A stretch of 32,500 nt of DNA. Source: Chromera velia. Taxonomy: Eukaryota > Sar > Chromeraceae. The position numbers and the translations under genes are program-made. This document shows positions 25,393 to 32,500 of the stretch, in pieces. The first letter of the stretch is position 1. Every line of letters begins with the position of its first letter. The stretch spans positions 1 to 32,500 of the forward strand of contig JAHBMJ010000116.1 in assembly GCA_018398765.1 (NCBI GenBank). Reading direction: 5' to 3'. The notes beneath the pieces were generated by a model. It saw nothing but the letters and a program-made list of their open reading frames with translations. It was not told the DNA's origin and ran no database searches.

Positions 25393-28185
25393 TCAATCAT
25401 AGATCGATTGACCAAAAGCAATAGGCTTGGTGAGTGTATTGGCTGCCTGAATCTTACGAGGGATCCAAACAATGCTGGCAGACAATTGCTTGCATCTCTG
25501 AATGCACCAGTCGAGAACATGCTGCATCCCCGTGTCTGAATCTGCCACCTCGGATCTGAACTGATCATGCAAAGGGTCACAGTCAATCAAGAACTGTACG
25601 GGCATGTCTTTCTGAAAATTCCGGCCAAAAGAAATCAGTCGAGGCACACGCTTGAGGCACTGCTCAAACCCAACCAACTCTAAAGCTGTGGAGTTGCCCA
25701 GCTTGATGGTCGAACGCATCGAACGCCATGCGAAAATGTTGAACAATTCATCTCCTGGCTTCCAGGCATGATCAAGTTGAACCAGAAGAGCAATCCATGC
25801 ATGCCTTCCTTCGTATGTGTCTTTCTCATGAGAGGAATCAATGGAGAAAACCATCTTGAGAAGAGGAGAGCGAGACAGACGGCGGAAATTCAGACCTTCT
25901 GGATCTTTCTTGATTTCGTGCAGGATTCTGACAGCAATCGCGAGATGCCTTTGGGTCGGTGTCTTTCCATAGCGAGAAAGAACATCGTACCACACACGAC
26001 AGAAAGGAGAGAGACGTCCCCCCCAACCCAGACACCCGATCACACTGCTGTAGATGTCTTTCAGAGACAGATCTGGTTGCTCACCTTCCTGCAGATGAAA
26101 ATCCTTTTCTTTGCATGAAGACGTGCCCCCCACTCCTCTCCGAGGGATCTTGTATTCTCTGAACAGTTTGTCTGTGTCCACCCCCTCAAGATACGAGGAC
26201 ATCGAGACTCTGCACTCCCCTTTGTCTCCTTCAAAGTCCATTCTTGCATACTTGAATTTGCATGAAGCCATTTCAAGCCTCGTCATTTTCCCAAACTCCA
26301 TCTCCCCCTGCAGATGTCGCATCACCCTCTCAACCTGCCCAAAAGCAATCAGGCCAAAAACGTCATCGATCCAATTGATGAGAACATTCTTCTCTTTATC
26401 AACTGCAATCCCCAACTCTATTCTCTCAAACCCTGCCCGCCCCGTTGTCCCAACCCACTTGTTGTCAAAAAGTTTGGACGAGACAGGCATGCCGTAGAGA
26501 CCGCGAACGACCTCCCGGATCTGTCCAGGCAAGAGAGATCTGGCGTACTCTTTCACTTTCTCCCACTTCTCGGGCTTCATGTCTGGATAGGGGCATACGT
26601 CTGGGATCGGAGGCATCCACGCAGGCATGCGCGCGTAGACTCTCTCGGCATTCGTGTCGGTAGACTGAAGGAACGCCCCCTTCACATCGGATTCCCCCAC
26701 AAAAATCTGCAAAGCACACGCGAGTGCCCAGATCATGCAGAAAAAGATCAGAGCAGGGACAGGGGTACCTGTGAAGGTATCAATCTTTCTCTTATCCCGG
26801 AAGCCCTTCCCGAAGCATCGGGCTTTTGGCACTCTCTTTGTTGCTGTGGGGGGAGAGTGACTAGGAGACGGACTTCCGTTCTTTCCTTCCTTCCCCTTTC
26901 CTTTCTCTGCCTCCTTCTCCTTCCATGTGAGCCTCCAGTCGAGATCCATCACCATCTTGGCCTCTTCCCTCGGAACCGCCCTCCCAAACACCTCCTGCCC
27001 GCAGATGTTCTGGAGCCACTCATCTCTCATCACCTCATTGAACTTCCCCTCCCTCACCTCTTCCTCCTTTGCTGGAATGTTGGTGGAGCCTTTCTTGAAA
27101 TCAAAGGCTGCCAGCGCCTCCAACGATTCCGAATGCACTGACCCTTGTTCTGCCCCCCCCTCATGCTGAGGATTTCTGAGGAGGTCGGAACCAAACAAGG
27201 AGTCATCAGGAGGAATGCCATCAGGGTGAGGGGCTGCGGGTGCATCTCCACCCGCGTCTGGCGGCACCCCCTCATTCACAACACCCTGCTGCTGTGCGGA
27301 CAGACCGACACCAATCGGAGGGGGGCCTGGGGAGACTTGGGATTCGATCTCGGCAGGCAGACGGTCGTCTACGAAATCGAAATAACGCAGCACTTGCTGT
27401 TTCCGAATGGGATTGGGCGCTATTCCCTCTGCACGCCACTTCCCACTCCCATCCCCCACTGGCTGGAGTCATGCTGCAGGGATGGACTTGTGATACGCTT
27501 TTCCTGTCTGCATCATCACAAGACGCCTGCCATTCGCTTCTACAAGCAAACCTGTGTACTTCCTCTGGCTATCTCCCGGAGGGCCCGCTCCCTGCTGTGG
27601 AACCTCGGCCTGGACTTCCACCCCCAGATCCTGGTCGTCGCCTCCTATGCCTACTGCACCCCCCCCGTCCTCTTGAGCAGCGGCTGCCCCCCCCTGAATC
27701 GCACTGATCTGTGGAGGAGCCTCACCACCCTGTGGATGGGCGGCGGGAAGGTTCTGACCAGAAACCTGCGGAGCAGAGGGCAAAAGCACATTTTCACCCC
27801 CAGACACAAGCCTTCCCTTCACAGGGGTCTCCAGAATTCTCTTCACCATACGCCACCCCACAAGTGGACCATCGTGCAAGGGCTCCACGAGGAATGGGTG
27901 TGTGTTAAAAACCTGAATACGGTGTTTCTGTGCGTTGTAGTACAAGAGTGCTGCGACACGGGGGGACCAAATGTAGAGAAACATACAAAGCTTGCCTGGG
28001 AGGGAAAGGTCCTTAGAACCGTGACGAATCATAACCCAATCCCCCAACGCAAACTTGCGATCTGGTTTCTCCCCAGTCCTCCGCTCATACGCACTCTTTC
28101 TGTCAGTGGGGTGGACAATCTTATCTCCTTCTATGGCTACTGCTATGCTGATCTCGTGTGTAAGACTATGGGGAATTCGCTCTCC
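25393..28185 (-). pseudogene. Copia polyprotein part 2: integrase C-terminus, RT, RNase H (interrupted)
   Basis: It continues part 1 in the same frame. The integrase C-terminal region includes [20 protein letters not shown] and [14 protein letters not shown], followed by a Pro/Gly/Gln-rich linker. An in-frame TGA at 27471-27469 interrupts it. RT then shows ESDVKGAFLQS (first catalytic Asp) and LINWIDDVFG (the YxDD box in a divergent form). RNase H has FSIDSSHEKD, TALELVGFEQ and DCDPLHDQ, and ends QAANTLTK, where the usual final Asp (ADxLTK) is Asn. TGA at 25395-25393 ends the frame. From 30441 to 25393 there are 1683 codons including the final stop, with no frameshift. Confidence 0.85.
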
Positions 28186-30441
28186 CTATCTCCCCCCCTC
28201 ACTCGGAACCAAACACCTGTCCAGAGCCACCCTGACCTGATTTCGATGAGTGCGGATAGGTCTCTCAGCGAATCCCAAAATCCCTTTGATTCCAGTCGGG
28301 GCCCTTTCTGGGAGGATGGGTGGGCTGAACGACCTGCAGGTTTCGATGAACTTACCCCCAATCAACTCAGGGGCCCTGTCTGTGAGGATCTTCTTAGGAA
28401 CAACACCGTAGTAATCGATCCAATCCATCAGGGAATCTGCAGCATCGCGGCGGCCACGCATCGGAGTGTCAAACTTGCTACGAGTGTGGAGATCTGTCCA
28501 AAGATTCCCACACGGGAATCCACTGACCTCTGCATCCTCATCCCCAGGAAACCACGTGTCCAAATACACCTCATCCCCGAATTCCTTCACCTTGCTTCTC
28601 CGGCTCTTCTCCCGAGTCGCTGCCCTCAACGACTTGTTGACTGCCTGCTTCTGCTGGCAAGTCCGGCAAGTGGCAGTAATCTCTGCTGCCATGGCTGCTG
28701 TGATGGACTTTCCGTCCTCCTCGAGGGTGAGACGGAAATATTCAGCCCCCGAGTGGATGCCGAGACGATTGTGCTCAACTCTTGCCTCCTCCATGTCCAA
28801 ACGACGCAGCTCACGCTGCACACACAGAGCCTGCCTACCACCACCCCACTCACGGTCGAACTCTGCTTCCCTTTTCTTCGCATTGACAGGGAGAGGAAAG
28901 GAAGGGATACGAGAGCAGCAGTGGCCATTCGGTGCATCAACAGTGACGCGATGTATAATGCCACGGACGTCTCGCACATCAAAGTACGACGGCGTCTCAC
29001 CCGACCTATCAAAGGCTGCGCAGGCATCATACGTGACCAACGTGGGAACATCGTCATCTGTGAGGTAGAGATACGTGTGGAACAGCCCACCCGTCTCGTT
29101 CTCTAGAATCACGGTGCCGATCCCATCGACATTGATCCAAACGCGCTCGGACGTTTGGCGGCCGTCGCCGTCGCGCTTTGCAACGCCGACGCGCGCGGAG
29201 TACGGCTGTTCCCGAACCAGAACTCCAGCTCTCTGCAGTCTCCCACGATTCCCCATTCCCCTCTCGGTACCCGTGTCTACCATGGCCCGTCCGACATCAT
29301 GCCGACAGTTCGTACACTGATATGTGACACAGTTCGATGATTGCTGGAAATCAAACGCTGTGTGAGGGGAAGGGCGGAAGTTGAGCACATCATACTCTCC
29401 GATGACGAACTCACCCGGGTTACCCGGATCTCCTCGAACGTGGTTGACTGTTTGTTTCTTCTTCGACTTGGGTGGGGCGGCATTCTTCTCTACCATACAC
29501 TTGCTGCACCTACAAGTTGGCTTCCAGTGGCCCAGACGACCACAGCACTTGCACTCATTCCCTTCTTTGAGTGATTCGCATGTACTGGGGTTCTTGCAGC
29601 TGCTCCGACCACAACGCCAACACTTCTTTTCGGAATTCGAGACGGGGTTGCTTTTCGGCTGAGACGAGTTGTTTGACTTCTTCGGGGGACGGGTGTTGTT
29701 GGGTTTTTCTTTGCGTGGGAGTCCCATCCCACCTCCAACAAACAGCGCAATCTCTTCTTTCACGACGGCCCGTATGTCCCCCTGCTTCTTGGGTGCAAGC
29801 CCCCCCTTCCGCGGGGCAGACTCATCTCCGTGTACTGTTTTGCACATCTCAGTGAGTTTCTGAATGAGTACGTCTGGATCCTTCAGCTGTGCGGATGTGA
29901 GAGTTGCCGACCAGACATCCTGCGTCGACTGGGACAGGGATCTGAGTACAGCATCGGCCCTCTTCCTCATGGGAACTTCCCCTTTGAGACTATCGGTACG
30001 GGTTACCAGGTTTCTATACTGATTAATCACCTCAGTCCCGGTTGATCTGCTCAATGCGGGGAAAGTCTCCCACTCTCTTTCTACCTCATCGCGTTTCTTT
30101 TCATCGTTATCCTCCCCCGATGACTTGAGGGCATCAATAAGGGCCTTTTTGTACTTATCGTACTCGGTACTTCCGTTGGCAGCGTCATAGTCACCCGCTT
30201 TCCTCTTCTGAAATACGTTGTCTATGACCACCCCTACCCTGGGGTGTCCTTTTGTTGACCGATACAGCTGGTCGCATGTCCAACGATCCAGCTTCACCCC
30301 GTCAAGGTCTACTTTTCCATCCAAAATCGAAAGGAAGGAGTCGTAAAACCTCGAAAAGGTATTGACCTCATTGACTGCCAAGTCCTTATCGGGTTTGTCG
30401 ACGAAGAGAGGGAAGACGAGCTTCCCGTCCGTTGCGGACAT
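28186..30441 (-). CDS. Copia polyprotein part 1: gag, protease, integrase core
   Basis: ATG at 30441-30439 (MSATDGKLVFPLFVDK). Gag is a helical domain followed by Cys-rich knuckles; CKCCGRLGHWKPTC fits C-x2-C-x4-H-x4-C. The aspartic protease active site is MVDTGTERG. Integrase follows with an HHCC zinc motif (NRLGIHSG … CRTCQQK) and the DDE core: YLDTWFPG, ILTDRAPEL and GFAER, the last Glu lying 38 residues after the second Asp. The frame ends at TAG 28188-28186 just after the integrase core, and the same frame remains open beyond it. A CAG-to-TAG change is a simple explanation. In a functional copy the whole polyprotein would be cleaved by the protease. Confidence 0.88.
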   Translation of the reverse strand: MSATDGKLVFPLFVDKPDKDLAVNEVNTFSRFYDSFLSILDGKVDLDGVKLDRWTCDQLYRSTKGHPRVGVVIDNVFQKRKAGDYDAANGSTEYDKYKKALIDALKSSGEDNDEKKRDEVEREWETFPALSRSTGTEVINQYRNLVTRTDSLKGEVPMRKRADAVLRSLSQSTQDVWSATLTSAQLKDPDVLIQKLTEMCKTVHGDESAPRKGGLAPKKQGDIRAVVKEEIALFVGGGMGLPRKEKPNNTRPPKKSNNSSQPKSNPVSNSEKKCWRCGRSSCKNPSTCESLKEGNECKCCGRLGHWKPTCRCSKCMVEKNAAPPKSKKKQTVNHVRGDPGNPGEFVIGEYDVLNFRPSPHTAFDFQQSSNCVTYQCTNCRHDVGRAMVDTGTERGMGNRGRLQRAGVLVREQPYSARVGVAKRDGDGRQTSERVWINVDGIGTVILENETGGLFHTYLYLTDDDVPTLVTYDACAAFDRSGETPSYFDVRDVRGIIHRVTVDAPNGHCCSRIPSFPLPVNAKKREAEFDREWGGGRQALCVQRELRRLDMEEARVEHNRLGIHSGAEYFRLTLEEDGKSITAAMAAEITATCRTCQQKQAVNKSLRAATREKSRRSKVKEFGDEVYLDTWFPGDEDAEVSGFPCGNLWTDLHTRSKFDTPMRGRRDAADSLMDWIDYYGVVPKKILTDRAPELIGGKFIETCRSFSPPILPERAPTGIKGILGFAERPIRTHRNQVRVALDRCLVPSEGGR

Positions 30442-30475
30442 TTGCACAGCCTACTCCAAACCTCCTTTACTCTCG

Positions 30476-30489
30476 CTGGCGTCGTACCA
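30476..30489 (-). promoter_or_regulatory. Putative primer-binding site of the copia element
   Basis: Reading into the element from the 5' LTR, the sequence is T|GGTACGACGCCAGC, beginning TGG as needed to pair with a tRNA 3' CCA. The tRNA is not identified. Only 47 bp separate the LTR from the first ATG. Confidence 0.5.
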
Positions 30490-30724
30490 GAAATAATATG
30501 GGTTAATCTGGACGACTATCTGACACACGGACTCTCATATGCAAGGTCATTACGACTGCTAAGAGACTGACATTACGACAAGGTACAACGAACCTTCTCT
30601 GTCTTGCAGGTATCTGTATCATATGATTGATAATACAGATCCTACGAGTATGACGTCAGATTCAGTCACCCCTGGCACCCCTGACATCTCCATTCTGAGA
30701 CTGTCATGAATCTAACTCACAACT
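30489..30724 (-). repeat. 5' LTR of the copia element
   Basis: It matches 25125-25360 at a constant offset of 5364. On the element's strand it begins AGTTGTGAGTTAG and ends ATATTATTTCT, not the usual TG…CA. Confidence 0.92.
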
Positions 30725-30729
30725 ATGCA
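30725..30729. repeat. Target-site duplication (right), ATGCA
   Basis: Right-hand partner of 25120-25124, immediately outside the 5' LTR. Confidence 0.8.
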
Positions 30730-31735
30730 AAGATATGTAATTTAATAATGTAAAGTTTAGTAAAGTTATTTAATTTTTTCAATCTTTTGCAGTGGTTGGC
30801 ATTAATTCAATCAGACCGCTTCACTCGTTGTGACTCACCCTTTGCATCTGCCTCCTTTTCTGATCTGGGGGTTCGCAAGTTCATCACATTGCTCTTGCGC
30901 TCTCAACCCTCTCTCCTCTTTATGATTTCTCGTCATATTGTAGTAAATGATTGATTAGATTAAGTTTGAATAACTGTCGTCCACTTAGCTTGCAGCTGGT
31001 ATAATTGAACAGACCCATGCATGTATGCGCCGCCCGGGAGTTCTAACCTAGGGCGGAACATATCAATCAATCAATCAATCAAATCAATAACTCCACTTAG
31101 GGTTTCACATCAATCAATCAATCAATCAATGTATTATAAATTGTAATATAATAAATGTATTGGCAGTGCTTCTAGACGTCAGCAAAAAAAAAAAACGAAA
31201 GTGATCGGTACTACTATGATGATGATAGTAGCCATCTAGTTTAGTAAGTTTACTAGCTAATCTAAAATTTATTTTTATATTTAATTAGTAATAATCTAGT
31301 TAAGTAATAATTGTACTGCTCAAATTGATTTCAATCATAATTTAAAAAACTTACTAGTGAAAATACTTTTTAAGAAGTAGAAGTTAATTCACAATGTTCA
31401 CATACGTCAGGTAAGATCTGAATGACAGGAGTCATAACTTCAGAGGATCGATCAAGCACTGGCAATTCCGGAACAAAACTGTTCAACTAAGGATCAACTT
31501 TGAATGAAAGTACCAAATTTCGCTAGAGGCGGGCAGACGGAGTCCCAGACGGACTGACGAACGGACTGACATTGAGGCATTAAGACAGAGACTGATCGAA
31601 AAAGACACAGACATTGAAACAAAGGGACAGTGCTCTACTAGGGCACCAATTCAATCACTATCACTATCACTCACAGACTGTATGATTTCTGTTCCCAGCG
31701 TGTCTTCAAGCCCGACAGACTATATGGTGTCTTTC
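30730..31735. other. Intergenic AT-rich DNA with (TCAA)n runs
   Basis: No gene is seen. (TCAA)n runs lie at 31062-31083 and 31110-31130, with a 21-bp segment (31053-31073, GCGGAACATATCAATC at its start) also found at 9711-9731. 31130-31400 is strongly AT-rich. Confidence 0.5.
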
Positions 31736-32500
31736 CCTCAAGACTGACGGACAGACAATCTGACAAACAGGCAGATAGACGGAGAGACAGACAGGCAGGT
31801 GAACGTGTACAGACAGACTACATGTTTCTTCTTCTTCCTCCTTTTCTTCATGGACACAACAGACAAAAAGAAAGAAAGCAACAAAGACAAAAGAACATCA
31901 CGACAACTCAGACAAAGTGGGCAGGGGGCCCGAAAGGTGAGAGTCAAGCGCCCCTCGCCTCTCAAGCTCCCGACAGGACTTCACGTGATCACTTGTCCGT
32001 CGCACGCTACTGTCCCGTTGCTTCCATTCAAGACAAGAGAGAGAAAAAAGGAAGAAGACAATAAAAAACAACAAAGAAAAAACCTTCCAGAAAGAAAGGG
32101 AAAAAACTGCACGTGGGAACCGGCACCGTCATGGTCTTTAGACAGGGGTGGGGGGGTGGGGGGGCGCCCCTTCGTAGGGGGATTCTTCTGATGCTGTGAC
32201 TTCATGTCTTGCGGAAAAACTCTTTCGGCGGTAACGAAACTCTCAAAGTCCCATACCGAAAGAGCGACGGTGCTGACAGACAGACAGACAGACAGGCAGG
32301 CAGGCAGACAGACTATATGTTTCTTCTTCTTCTCCCTCCTTTTCTTCATGAACACAACACAGACAGACAGACAGACAGACAGACAGAGTGAACATGTACA
32401 GACAGACATACTATATGTTTCTTCTTCTCCCTCCTGACAGACAGACAGACAGACAGACAAACAGAACTCATTGCCTTTCTGTCGAATAGTGTATTCAAGG
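31736..32500. repeat. Composite repeat: (CAGA)n runs alternating with a TTCTTC-rich block
   Basis: (CAGA)n runs (31740-31815, 32276-32312, 32360-32405, 32435-32460) precede a block CTAYATGTTTCTTCTTCTTC, continuing with CTCC and TTTTCTTCATG plus AACACAAC. The block appears at 31818-31862, 32312-32360 and, shortened, at 32410-32434. Frames across the region are artefacts. 31870-32270 between the copies shows no convincing gene. Confidence 0.75.

Larger units (their letters stand above)
25125..30724 (-). mobile_element. Ty1/copia-order LTR retrotransposon, nearly intact
   Basis: Two 236-bp LTRs flank a single reading frame with the order gag, protease, integrase, RT, RNase H, which is the Ty1/copia order. 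Direct duplications of ATGCA (or ATGCAA) flank the LTRs at 25120-25124 and 30725-30729. The LTRs differ at about six positions by eye (five transitions), so the insertion is fairly recent. Two in-frame stops (TAG at 28188-28186, TGA at 27471-27469) break the frame in this copy. Confidence 0.92.

Noticed and set aside
27145..29106. 653-residue plus-strand frame
   Set aside because: It is antisense to the copia polyprotein, whose protease, integrase and RT motifs are on the minus strand.
31736..32460. CRISPR-like array of regular CAGA runs
   Set aside because: The repeats are simple tetranucleotides with no unique spacers, in a eukaryotic context.

Overview
The window looks like nuclear DNA from an intron-bearing alga with a complex (secondary, red-type) plastid. 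The evidence is GT-AG introns with a TGCAG-type acceptor, long purine/pyrimidine microsatellites, and a DUF1279/FAM210-like protein with a signal-peptide-plus-transit presequence (AFSPL at the likely signal cleavage site). A chromerid such as Chromera or Vitrella is my best guess; a stramenopile alga is the main alternative. No rRNA, tRNA or CRISPR was seen.

Layout: (1) 1-4083 is the 3' part of a tyrosine-recombinase (DIRS/Ngaro-type) retrotransposon. It has a broken RT, an RNase H, an open recombinase frame with a substituted catalytic Arg, and two 206-bp direct repeats. (2) 4659-5504 is a six-pass membrane protein built of three similar hairpins (YrhK-like). (3) 5505-7946 is non-coding, with a 25-27-bp minisatellite split by a 232-bp terminal-inverted-repeat element and a pair of palindromes. 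(4) 7947-11225 is a multi-exon plus-strand gene of unknown function with a Gly/Gln repeat tail. (5) 19435-12364 on the minus strand is a 13-exon gene. I rebuilt it with all splice phases closing to 1195 codons. It encodes a secreted or cell-surface clostripain-like (peptidase C11) cysteine peptidase with a calcium-binding EGF domain, one transmembrane helix and a long cytoplasmic tail. (6) 19979-22103 is the divergently transcribed two-exon gene for the DUF1279 plastid protein. (7) 24647-23097 on the minus strand is a single-exon ankyrin-repeat protein. (8) 25125-30724 is a nearly complete Ty1/copia-order LTR retrotransposon on the minus strand, with 236-bp LTRs and a 5-6-bp target duplication. 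(9) 30730-32500 is AT-rich and tetranucleotide-repeat DNA.

The most interesting object is the membrane-anchored C11 peptidase. Both catalytic residues (His341 in a W-x-H-G-x-G-W motif, Cys400 in D-A-C-L-M) are intact but lie on one separate exon, so they appear only when the gene is spliced. It shares a 543-bp divergent promoter region, containing three CACGTG palindromes, with the plastid protein gene. The two retroelements have mostly recognisable catalytic motifs but are interrupted by single in-frame stop codons, and look like recently decayed copies.
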